DNA of 64,000 nt, taken from positions 558,001-622,000 of the forward strand of contig JAEWHC010000009.1 in the NCBI GenBank assembly GCA_023387985.1, given 5' to 3'. The notes below the pieces were generated by a model. That model was given only the letters and a program-made list of their open reading frames with translations, was not told where the DNA came from and did no database searches. The first letter of the stretch is position 1; each line of letters opens with the position of its first letter. Positions 45,649-53,460 of this stretch are shown piece after piece. The position numbers and the translations under genes were made by a program. Source of the stretch: Bacteroidota bacterium. Its GTDB lineage: Bacteria > Bacteroidota > Bacteroidia > Chitinophagales > Chitinophagaceae.

Positions 45649-46386
45649 TTACCCGGCATAATCCTTTCTGGTATTCGATGCTAAAAAGGGCAGGTACACC
45701 AACCCAAATAAAACCAGGGCTACGCCTTCAGCCACCAGCAGATACCAGGGCCAGGGACCGATATAATCAAACAAGGATTCTACCGGAGGTTTGCGGCACA
45801 AATAGGCATAATTACTACCCAGCAGCCAATTGACCATACCGGTAAACGCAACAACTACATTTAAAGCAAGCCAGGAATGCCAAATGGATTTTGGTGTTGG
45901 CCGAAAACCGTAAACAACTGCCGCATAAATATAACAAAACACCGGGCCTGCATGCACACCCCAATACCTCCAGAACCAATAATGCGGCGCATCGGCTTGA
46001 ATGTCAGGGGTTATCATGGCTTGCAACGTTGCGGCCATCACCCAAAAATAAAGGATCCGGAAAATTTTTTCATTCTTATAAACCATTACGGGAATGATAA
46101 GCAGATTTCCATAATGGCACAACTGCAATGGCAGATGCTGATCAATTTTGAAAGTTTCCGAATAAATCAGTATCGGAAACCAAAGCAGAAAATTGATGAA
46201 TACCAACCAGCCGGCAAACGAACCCAACCTGTGCTGTTGTGCATTGTTGAGATATTTTTTGGCATATATGGGAATAACAATACTGCATGATACGATAATG
46301 CCCAGCATGACAAGGTGGGAAAATCCGAATGAGTGAAATTTTTCCCAGGTTTCGAGGTAGTTTTTTAAATAGGCTTGAAGATCCAT
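45649..46386 (-). CDS. TIGR02206/YwaF-like membrane protein
   Basis: A 245-residue protein with about six or seven hydrophobic segments. Signature positions are HLPLQLCHYGNLLIIPVMVYKN, WVMAATLQAMITPDI, WRYWGVHAGPVFCYIY and the late NYAYLCRKPP followed by PWPWYLLVAEG. This is the pattern of the TIGR02206 (YwaF) family of unknown function. It follows 15 bases behind the 46402-47019 membrane protein and probably shares its transcript. Confidence 0.82.
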   Translation of the reverse strand: MDLQAYLKNYLETWEKFHSFGFSHLVMLGIIVSCSIVIPIYAKKYLNNAQQHRLGSFAGWLVFINFLLWFPILIYSETFKIDQHLPLQLCHYGNLLIIPVMVYKNEKIFRILYFWVMAATLQAMITPDIQADAPHYWFWRYWGVHAGPVFCYIYAAVVYGFRPTPKSIWHSWLALNVVVAFTGMVNWLLGSNYAYLCRKPPVESLFDYIGPWPWYLLVAEGVALVLFGLVYLPFLASNTRKDYAG

Positions 46387-46401
46387 TTGCAGCAGCAGGA
46401 A

Positions 46402-47019
46402 TTAAAATATCAACAGTACAGCACCAATAACTAGGGCGGCAATCAACACCCAGGCAGGATGAATGCGCGGATTTCGGATGAAAAAATAAGGAACAAAAAC
46501 CAATGAAAGCGCGATAAACCACCATCCGGCCTGGCTGTTTTGGTGCTGGGCTTTGTTGTAATCCTCTGCGCTAATGATCCAGTGATCGCCATGGCGGATA
46601 ATGGTTGCGGGAATTGCAGCATTTTTCGCAGGATCCTGAAATTGGTGGAAGCTGGTGCTGTCGAGGTAAAGGGTAATGGTATTTCCTCTCAGCAGGCTGG
46701 GCAAAACATCGTTTCGTTTTGCAGCTTCCAGGGCAAAATTGCGGAGGTGAAACATTTTTCCCTGGTGAGTGGTGGGGATGATGATCGCATGCCTGCCTGC
46801 TTCGCCCGCAGGAAAGTAAGCATCCGCCGCAAGCGTCACATCCTGTGGAATCAATTCATTCATTCTTAACGTAGGCCTTGCCAGCAACATCCATAAACCG
46901 ATGATGAGGACTATGCCCATTGAAGTGGCTCCGAATATTGCCGGCATTCCATCGAGTTTTAGTCCTTCCTGCCATGTGTCCCTGGAACTCGCATGCCTGC
47001 GTCTAATGGGTCTGATCAT
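46402..47019 (-). CDS. Membrane protein of unknown function
   Basis: A 205-residue protein. The N-terminal 25 residues are basic (MIRPIRRRHASSRD), then one hydrophobic segment (FGATSMGIVLIIGLWMLLA), a polar domain of about 100 residues (TLAADAYFPAGEAGRHAIIIP) and two hydrophobic segments at the C-terminus. That would leave the polar domain on one membrane face. I chose the ATG at 47019; a longer frame from 47094 has no support. No family recognised. Confidence 0.6.
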   Translation of the reverse strand: MIRPIRRRHASSRDTWQEGLKLDGMPAIFGATSMGIVLIIGLWMLLARPTLRMNELIPQDVTLAADAYFPAGEAGRHAIIIPTTHQGKMFHLRNFALEAAKRNDVLPSLLRGNTITLYLDSTSFHQFQDPAKNAAIPATIIRHGDHWIISAEDYNKAQHQNSQAGWWFIALSLVFVPYFFIRNPRIHPAWVLIAALVIGAVLLIF

Positions 47020-47137
47020 ATTTTGCAAGTTTAAATCTTTCCAGCTGGGTAAAATGCCGTTACGGCAAGATGCGGAAAAAATTTCGATGTTCAAACTAAA
47101 AGTCGGCCTGCCTATTGACTTTTAAGCAGTGGGCGAT

Positions 47138-47145
47138 TAGTTTAG
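47138..47145 (+). promoter_or_regulatory. Weak -7 candidate for the helical-repeat operon
   Basis: TAGTTTAG, one mismatch to TAnnTTTG, 23 bases before the ATG at 47169. TTGA lies 19 bases upstream of it. Support is limited. Confidence 0.3.
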
Positions 47146-47168
47146 TGCCAACCTTTATATGAAATACA

Positions 47169-50100
47169 ATGACCACCAAAAAAACCTCTTCAAAAACAGC
47201 GGCCAAAAGTGTCGTTTCTGCAACTTCGAAAAAGCGGACTTCTACATCAGCTTCAACAACCGCAACCGCTAAAGCCACCAAACCCCGGATTTCCAAAACT
47301 TCAAAAACTGCTGCGGCGGCTAAGCCTCCTCTAAAAGCTTCTGCAAAGAAACCAGCCAAAGCTACACCCTTAAGCAAACGCAGAAAAGCTTCGGTAAGCC
47401 CTGAACCCCCCGAAAAGTTGCGAAAAATTTCCGGAGTGAGTGATCAAAACCGTGTTTTGAAAGCCATATCACACCTGACATTTAAAAATCGTGCGGCGGT
47501 AACCCGGGCTTTTGGTGCAAGCGGGTTTCACAGCAACGAACTGGCGCCTGCATACAAGGCGCTTCATAAGCAAGACGCTGCAAAAGCCACCCGCCTGGCC
47601 GAAACTTATGCGCTTCAGTTGCCCTCACTGGATGATCATCGCGAATTCTTCCAGGGCGTGGCCCTGATGAATAAATCGGAACGCCGCGATGTAATAAAAG
47701 GCTATGAAAGCGCCGGGCAGGGCAGGGGCGTTGTACATGCAATCAGCCAGTTGCCGCGCAAGCAGGCCAAAATGATCATGACTGACTTTTTGCTGGATGA
47801 ACAAGGGAAAAAGCGCCCTGAATCTATGCGAACCGCATTGTATTGGCTGAGAGATGCCGGTGCAGCCATCAGGCAAATGGAAAATAATGTACCGCCCGGA
47901 AGTGAAGACTACGATGATGCTATCGTCGAATTTTTTGAAGATGTGGTTGATGCGCTCAGCGATGCGGTGACCGCGGTAGTAGATGCCATTGTGGATGCGG
48001 TAGAAGCCATTGGAGAAGCCCTGGTGGACATCGCAAACTGGATAGCTGATGAAGTTGCTAACCTGGTGCGTGCCTTGCTGGCCGCGGGTAAGGCCATTTT
48101 TGAACTGTTGGAAGGCGCTGTTATGGCCGGATACGAAATCGTCAAAAAAATTGTTGCCGGGCTGGAAGCCATAGGCAAAGCATTGGTTGAAGTACTGGAA
48201 GCGGCATTCAATTTAGCTAAAGATGCGCTGATCACCGTGCTCAAAGCCATTGACAATATAGGACGCCAGCTCTGGGAGCTTTTGCAGTGGATGGCTGAGC
48301 AAACCTATAATGTAATCCGCAAAGGCATAGAAGCGCTGATTGAAATTGGCAAATCCATTGGTAATATTCTGGAACAGGCCATACAGTTTGGTTTTACCCT
48401 TATTAAATCTGCTGTGCAGGCATTGCTGGAAATTGGTAAAACCATGGTGGAGATCCTGGTGACCATAGTAACCCGGCCCGGTGATATTTTTAACCAGATC
48501 GTGCGGTCTTTTACCGATCTCGGCAATTCACTGGCCGATATTTTTAATACAGTGAAAAATGCCGGTAACGACCTGATAAGAAGAGTTGCCCGTGCTGCCG
48601 CAAATATCGGCGCCACCATCACAGAATTTATGGAGTATGTGGCCACTGCAGCCATCAATGTGGTGGAAAAAGTGGTTCAGGGTTTACTCGAGGCTGGAAG
48701 AACGCTGAAAGATATGGTAATCAGCCTTGGTCAGATCGCGGTTTCCGCGATTCGCAAAGTCATCACAGCTGCCTTCAATCTTGGCCGTTCACTTATCAGC
48801 ATACTGAAAGATATGGCAAGTATTGCCATGAATCTGTTGAAACAGGTTGTAAAAACCGCCTTTGATATTGGAAAAACCCTTGTTGAATTCACGCGGAGTC
48901 TTGTTGAATTTACCTATAAAACAGCAGCCCGCCTGATTGAAGCGGCACTGGAGGTGGGTCAGAAAGTGGCGGATATCCTGGAAGCCGTTGTAGGCGCCAC
49001 CTATTTCGTGTTCCGCAAAATTGTAAATGGCGTATTGCAGGCCCTCGGTCCCGTTGGGGATATTTTCAAGTGGTTGCTGGATAAAGGCGAAGCCTTCGCG
49101 TCGGCGCTTTGGCGGGAAACGGTGATGGCCATTCGCTTTGTGAAGCGCAGCATTACTGAGATCCTGGACTGGGCCGCAGCACAAACCAAAGCGCTTTTCG
49201 ACAGTATAGTATATCATTTGGAAGACATTGGCTCTGCCATCCGCGATATCATTGAATGGGCTGAAGCCGCCGGGGCAGAAGCACTTGAGCTTCTTGGCGA
49301 AGCAACCGTACGAATCGGCAATTCTATTGAATATGTATTGAATTATCTTGAGAAAGATTTTCTGCCTGGAATCAGTAAGGTAGTGGAAGGGATGATCAGG
49401 GCAGGTGCCGCGGTGGCCACATTGGTTGCCTGGATGGCCAGGCAGAGTGTGGAAGCAGCAACTGAAATTGTAAAAGGTTTGCTGGAAGCAGGTGTAACCA
49501 TTGCCACGCTAATCGCAGACACGGCGGCAAACCCGTCGCAGGCCATGAATAACCTGATGAATGCCCTGGACAATCTTGGAAGAACGATGAGCGAAATTTA
49601 CCAGGCAGTTATCGTGGATACGGCAGCTGAGTTTTTGGAAGAGGTAACCATTGCGCTGGCCGAAATTGGCAAGGGCGCCCTCGATATTTTGCTTGGCGTA
49701 CTCGAAGTAGCCTTTGGCTACGTTGGTACGGTGGTCAATATCCTTTTCGAAATGCTGGCAACCTACCGTCCGCTGAATGCCAGTGAACGGGCCGATGCGA
49801 TAAATGTCTTTGGAACATCCATTGATCTCGATACCGTGAAAGTAGCCACTGAAGGTGCGCTCAATAGCATCGTATTTGGAGTCCAGGATTTCTTCAACCA
49901 ACTGTTTGAAGGCAATTTCTCCGCACTTACCGATGAAAGAGACAGCCGTGCATTTGTAACTGGCAACCTCATCAATTTTGACACCGATGAAGACCTTACC
50001 CGCAGTACCCTCATCCATGAACTTACCCATGTATGGCAAAATCAGCATATAGGACCGGTATATATGGCTCATGCCATTGGGGGGCAAATTGTGTCGGGTT

Positions 50101-50384
50101 ACAATTATGGTTATAATGAAAACGTCGCATCAACTTCCATATTGACTGATTATGCCGGTAATACAGAAAACGTAGATAACGGTTGGGGCCTTGGCGAAGG
50201 TGGCCAGGATGACCTGAATGCCGCTGCCGGTGATTTTGATGCTTTCAATCCGGAACAACAAGGTCAGATTGTAATGCATTATTTTGCACGACGGTTCCTG
50301 GTTAGCCCGGCAATGGATTTTGCTCCCTGGCAACCCTATATTGATGTGGTGCAGGCAGGAATGCCGGCAAGGCAGGTTGCTTAA
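47169..50384 (+). CDS. Giant helical-repeat protein with basic tail and C-terminal HELTH metallopeptidase-like domain
   Basis: A 1071-residue protein with no signal peptide. Residues 1-85 are Lys/Ala/Ser/Thr/Pro-rich and strongly basic, like a histone H1 tail. Residues 90-260 form a distinct charged helical domain. Residues 307-863 are about sixteen tandem amphipathic units, nearly all 29 residues long, each opening with Gly and a G-x-x-hydrophobic pattern. The end carries LIHELTHVWQNQH with H950, E951 and H954 as a zinc-type HExxH, then FNPEQQGQIVMHYF, as in peptidase domains attached to secreted toxins (DUF4157/Rhs-associated type). Context: first gene of a five-gene operon with a C25-like protease, ACP and ketosynthases. 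An effector or pore-like role is inference. Confidence 0.75.
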   Translation: MTTKKTSSKTAAKSVVSATSKKRTSTSASTTATAKATKPRISKTSKTAAAAKPPLKASAKKPAKATPLSKRRKASVSPEPPEKLRKISGVSDQNRVLKAISHLTFKNRAAVTRAFGASGFHSNELAPAYKALHKQDAAKATRLAETYALQLPSLDDHREFFQGVALMNKSERRDVIKGYESAGQGRGVVHAISQLPRKQAKMIMTDFLLDEQGKKRPESMRTALYWLRDAGAAIRQMENNVPPGSEDYDDAIVEFFEDVVDALSDAVTAVVDAIVDAVEAIGEALVDIANWIADEVANLVRALLAAGKAIFELLEGAVMAGYEIVKKIVAGLEAIGKALVEVLEAAFNLAKDALITVLKAIDNIGRQLWELLQWMAEQTYNVIRKGIEALIEIGKSIGNILEQAIQFGFTLIKSAVQALLEIGKTMVEILVTIVTRPGDIFNQIVRSFTDLGNSLADIFNTVKNAGNDLIRRVARAAANIGATITEFMEYVATAAINVVEKVVQGLLEAGRTLKDMVISLGQIAVSAIRKVITAAFNLGRSLISILKDMASIAMNLLKQVVKTAFDIGKTLVEFTRSLVEFTYKTAARLIEAALEVGQKVADILEAVVGATYFVFRKIVNGVLQALGPVGDIFKWLLDKGEAFASALWRETVMAIRFVKRSITEILDWAAAQTKALFDSIVYHLEDIGSAIRDIIEWAEAAGAEALELLGEATVRIGNSIEYVLNYLEKDFLPGISKVVEGMIRAGAAVATLVAWMARQSVEAATEIVKGLLEAGVTIATLIADTAANPSQAMNNLMNALDNLGRTMSEIYQAVIVDTAAEFLEEVTIALAEIGKGALDILLGVLEVAFGYVGTVVNILFEMLATYRPLNASERADAINVFGTSIDLDTVKVATEGALNSIVFGVQDFFNQLFEGNFSALTDERDSRAFVTGNLINFDTDEDLTRSTLIHELTHVWQNQHIGPVYMAHAIGGQIVSGYNYGYNENVASTSILTDYAGNTENVDNGWGLGEGGQDDLNAAAGDFDAFNPEQQGQIVMHYFARRFLVSPAMDFAPWQPYIDVVQAGMPARQVA
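48087..49757 (+). repeat. Tandem 29-residue helical repeats (protein level)
   Basis: Units start with Gly at residues 307, 336, 365, 394, 423, 452, 481, 510, 539, 568 and 597, every step exactly 29. A 62-residue spacer segment follows, then Gly at 688, 717, 746, 775 and 804 (29 each) and 834 (30). Typical openings are GKAIFELLEGAV, GKALVEVLEAAF, GRSLISILKDMA and GSAIRDIIEWAE. DNA identity between units is low, so the array is old or under protein-level selection. Confidence 0.88.
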
Positions 50385-50397
50385 ATCCATTAACGTT

Positions 50398-51315
50398 ATG
50401 AACAAAACCATTTTAATAACCGGGGAAGAGGCTGCATTTTCAACAATGCAACCTCTTCTCCATGCTTATAGCCGGAAAAAAATTGCTTGGCAATGGCAAA
50501 ACCATACGGGTCAACTGGAAATCCTGAAAGACAGAACGCTTTTGCATGGCCGGTTCGATGCGGTTTTGCTCCTGCATAAAGGGCGCCGGTCTCCTTCGAC
50601 ACTGGTTGATGGTCCCGCCGTTTTTCGCGAAGACGGCACCGCTGTGCCTATTGGCGTGGTATGCTATACCCGGGAGGAACAATTGCAGCATTTTGCCCGG
50701 GCAGCGGCATCGGTTCAGCTTCGCAAAGCCTACCGCAAAACGCTGGCCATACTTGCTCAAAGACATCCGCGGTATTTTCGCGTGGCAAACCGTGTAAAAG
50801 AAATCACCCATTCAGCGGGAATCGCCTCTTTCCACTGGCCTTCCGGGGAAATTCTTCCGGGAGATATGATTAAAGGGCTCGACAGTGGAATAGGCAGCGC
50901 CATTTATCTCGGTCATGGCAGGCCCATTGGATGGGTGGGTTATTATGGCGTGCGCATTCACCATTTTGAAAAAGCAACGGAGCCCATTGGCGCATTGCTG
51001 AGCATCTGCTGCCATACAGCCAACCGTAAAAAAACCGCATGGGCTTTTTCGGAAGAGGTCATCCTCCATGGCGTGGCGGCCTCTGCATTTGGCGCCATAA
51101 AAGCCACATTGCATACAGACAATACGAGGTGGGCGGTACGCATTACAGAATCCTTACTGCAGGGCGCCGAAAGTTTGGGTGAACTCATAATAAAAGCGTT
51201 GCCCGAAAACCGCGGCGCGGCAAATGCCTACCGAATTTTGGGTGATCCGATGGCGCCGCTTTATTCCACTAAAGTTGGAGTGCAAAGAGCATCCGGCATC
51301 CCCACCTGGAATTGA
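50398..51315 (+). CDS. Caspase/gingipain-fold (C25-like) cysteine protease candidate
   Basis: A 305-residue protein without a signal peptide. The second half matches the clan CD layout. A beta-strand ends in SAIYLGHGRPIGWVG, with His173 as candidate catalytic His. About 30 residues later comes GALLSICCHTANRKKTAWAFSEEVI, with Cys204 or Cys205 as candidate nucleophile. Then come GVAASAFGAIKATLHTDN and AYRILGDPMAPLY, the last resembling the LGDP-type segment of gingipains. The first 130 residues are unassigned. It follows the repeat protein by 13 bases, which suggests it processes or is activated with that protein. I chose the ATG at 50398 because the longer frame overlaps its neighbour. Confidence 0.68.
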   Translation: MNKTILITGEEAAFSTMQPLLHAYSRKKIAWQWQNHTGQLEILKDRTLLHGRFDAVLLLHKGRRSPSTLVDGPAVFREDGTAVPIGVVCYTREEQLQHFARAAASVQLRKAYRKTLAILAQRHPRYFRVANRVKEITHSAGIASFHWPSGEILPGDMIKGLDSGIGSAIYLGHGRPIGWVGYYGVRIHHFEKATEPIGALLSICCHTANRKKTAWAFSEEVILHGVAASAFGAIKATLHTDNTRWAVRITESLLQGAESLGELIIKALPENRGAANAYRILGDPMAPLYSTKVGVQRASGIPTWN

Positions 51316-51336
51316 TCGGCATAAAAAATAAAAAAA

Positions 51337-51585
51337 ATGAAACAGGAATATATTCAGAAAATGACGCAGATTCTTAGTGTCGTTAAGCCAAGAATGGTTT
51401 TTGATTTCAAGCCACAGGATAGTTTTCGTGATGTGATGGGCCTGGATTCGCTTGACCTTGTTGAGTTTGTGGCAAGGCTCGAACAGCAATTCGCCATCCA
51501 CATCCCCGACGAAGACCTGCCCGGGCTATCTTCGCTGGACGCCACTGCCCGGTATATTCTCAAAAAACATGAGCCGGGGCCATGA
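51337..51585 (+). CDS. Acyl carrier protein
   Basis: An 82-residue carrier protein with the phosphopantetheine site Ser38 in MGLDSLDLVEFVARLE and the four-helix pattern of ACPs (N-terminal helix QKMTQILSVVKP; helix III IPDEDLPGLSSLDATARYIL). It is not the housekeeping fatty-acid ACP next to fabF: it sits 21 bases behind a protease-like gene. Its stop overlaps the start of the ketosynthase by four bases (ATGA), so the two are translationally coupled. It probably supplies the acyl chain to the adjacent ketosynthase. Confidence 0.9.
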   Translation: MKQEYIQKMTQILSVVKPRMVFDFKPQDSFRDVMGLDSLDLVEFVARLEQQFAIHIPDEDLPGLSSLDATARYILKKHEPGP

Positions 51586-52706
51586 AAGCCATAGTCACCG
51601 GGATGGGAATGATAAATGCCCTGGCCAATAATGTGGCAGATGCTTGGGAAGCCTTGCTGCTGAACAGGTCAGCCATTGAGGCTTACAGTCACTTGGCCGA
51701 CGAAGGATATGTAAACAGCTATGCGGCACTATGCGGAGCGGCTTTTGGACCAAAAGACAGGGGGGCTCAACTGGCTGCCGGGGCCATCCGGGAGGCACTG
51801 GGCGACCGCGATATTTCGGGAAAAAGAGTGGGATTGTTCCTGGGCAGCACATTGGGCGAAAGCTATGCATACGAGAATGCTGCTGCAATGGGACATGAAA
51901 CCTCGGAAGGCAAAGGCAGCCTTCAAAAAACCGTGGATAATATTTCCTGCCTTTTGGGTATTGACTTTGCCGGAGTACAGTTGTTTGCCAATGCCTGCGC
52001 GGCTGGCAATTATGCATTGGAGGCCGGTGCAAAGGCTGTGGAAATGGGTTATGTGGATTTGGCCATCGCCGGAGGCGTTGATCCTTTTTCGCATATCGCT
52101 TTCACAGGTTTTCAGCGCAGCCGTGCCATGTCTCCTTCTGGTGAATGCCGCCCGTTTGATCAGCGCCGCAACGGCATGATATTGGGTGAAGGCGCAGCTT
52201 TTATAATGTTGGAACCGCAGGATGGTTACGGAATACCTGGTCAGCAAATCCGGGTTGGCAGCCTGGGTTTAAGTTGTGATGCTTATCATCCTACTGCCCC
52301 GGCAAAAGATGGCTCTGGAATGGAGCAGAGCATACGACAAGCGCTGGAATTGCAGCAGTGGAATCATGAGGAAGTGGATATGGTTTGCATTCACGGCAGC
52401 GGAACCGCCTTAAGTGACCTGGCAGAAGGGTCAGCCATTTGCAGGGTTTTTGGAGAAGTGCCGGTTGCTGGTTGCAAAGGTGCCTGGGGCCATAGCCTGG
52501 GTGCGGCTACAGCTATGGAGGCCATTGTGTGCATTAAAGCAATGCAGGAGAAGTTGATACCGCCCACACCCGGGTTTCAACACGTTGATCAGGCGGTTGG
52601 TGTTGTCCCTTATAATATTCCACATCAGGCTTCGTTGAAAAAAGTGATCAATACCGGTTTTGCTTTCGGAGGATTAAATTCTTGTTTATGCCTGGAAAAA
52701 ATTTAA
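51582..52706 (+). CDS. Beta-ketoacyl-ACP synthase (complete active site)
   Basis: A 374-residue thiolase-fold condensing enzyme. The catalytic triad is visible: Cys139 in LFANACAAGNYAL, His271 in VCIHGSGTALSD and His304 in KGAWGHSLGAATAM with Lys299 before it. Other marks are AIAGGVDPFS, SRAMSPSGECRPFD and MILGEGAAFIML, and the C-terminal NTGFAFGGLNSCLCLE. It is slightly shorter than FabF (about 410). It is coupled to the ACP upstream and overlaps the next gene by 19 bases. Likely condenses acyl units on the neighbouring ACP; the product is unknown since no reductase or dehydratase is present. Confidence 0.92.
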   Translation: MKAIVTGMGMINALANNVADAWEALLLNRSAIEAYSHLADEGYVNSYAALCGAAFGPKDRGAQLAAGAIREALGDRDISGKRVGLFLGSTLGESYAYENAAAMGHETSEGKGSLQKTVDNISCLLGIDFAGVQLFANACAAGNYALEAGAKAVEMGYVDLAIAGGVDPFSHIAFTGFQRSRAMSPSGECRPFDQRRNGMILGEGAAFIMLEPQDGYGIPGQQIRVGSLGLSCDAYHPTAPAKDGSGMEQSIRQALELQQWNHEEVDMVCIHGSGTALSDLAEGSAICRVFGEVPVAGCKGAWGHSLGAATAMEAIVCIKAMQEKLIPPTPGFQHVDQAVGVVPYNIPHQASLKKVINTGFAFGGLNSCLCLEKI

Positions 52707-53341
52707 AAACATTCATTTCCAAACCATTGAGCCTCTCTGTGCCCGCTTCATTTACGGAAGAAGAAGCGTGCGCCATTGTGAGCCAGGAATTTTCATTCGC
52801 GGAAGATCTGCCTCCCGAAACACGTGGCCTGGTCCTGGTGAGCAGCAATGCAGGCGACCGTTCGGCAGTAGCTTTCTGGAAACAGGCCCTTAATTCCGGT
52901 GTTGCCTTTGCTTTACCCGCGGGTTTTCCCTGGACACTCGCGAATGCCACAGCCAGCTATCTGTCACGATGCTGGCAGGTAAAGGGACCAGTATCCACAC
53001 TAAGCGGAAAGGGTGAAGCCCTGGGCATCGGCTTGCATTATGCCATGCGTTACCTGCACAGCGGCCAGGCACATGCGATCATGCTGGTGGCTGCCGGTTA
53101 CTCCGAAAAGCCCGGTTTTCACCGGTTTGAAGGGTTTCTGGTTAATTGTCAGGAAGCGCAAATGGGCAAGACCTGCCGTGTGGAACTGAACCCGGGGCAA
53201 ACTTTACCCGATTTTTCGCGATTTGAAAATCCGGTCGAAGAAGCCTTACAATGGAACCATGCCATTGTGCAAAATCGCATTTTCCTCGTATCTGTTCCCG
53301 CCGGTCCCAATCTTTTTTTGAAGCCGGCAAACCATTCCTGA
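52688..53341 (+). CDS. Truncated ketosynthase-like protein lacking catalytic Cys
   Basis: A 217-residue protein corresponding to the N-terminal half of a ketosynthase. TLANATASYLSRCW is followed by KGPVSTLSGKGEALGIGLHYAM and AIMLVAAGYSEKPG, which align with the region around the active-site Cys. The Cys position carries a different residue (STLSG), and the C-terminal half with both His is missing. It resembles a chain-length-factor-type partner subunit, but shorter than known ones. It starts inside the ketosynthase gene (ATG 52688; TTG 52682 also possible), so tight coupling is expected. It may form a heterodimer with its neighbour. Confidence 0.65.
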   Translation: MPGKNLKTFISKPLSLSVPASFTEEEACAIVSQEFSFAEDLPPETRGLVLVSSNAGDRSAVAFWKQALNSGVAFALPAGFPWTLANATASYLSRCWQVKGPVSTLSGKGEALGIGLHYAMRYLHSGQAHAIMLVAAGYSEKPGFHRFEGFLVNCQEAQMGKTCRVELNPGQTLPDFSRFENPVEEALQWNHAIVQNRIFLVSVPAGPNLFLKPANHS

Positions 53342-53412
53342 TTTTAATCATTGGCTGATTCCGGTTTATTGTTTGTTTTTGCATTCAAAGGAGTTTCAGC
53401 CGCTATTTGTTG

Positions 53413-53420
53413 TAATTTTG
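53413..53420 (+). promoter_or_regulatory. Candidate -7 element of korA
   Basis: TAATTTTG, an exact TAnnTTTG match, 40 bases before the korA ATG. No -33 TTTG at standard spacing. It separates korA from the upstream operon. Confidence 0.42.
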
Positions 53421-53460
53421 CCGGCTATAATTCATAGAATCTATCAACAATGCTTTTCTT

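Noticed and set aside
47169..50384. Phage tape-measure protein
   Set aside because: Helical repeats fit loosely, but no tail, capsid or terminase genes are nearby and the C-terminus carries a peptidase signature.
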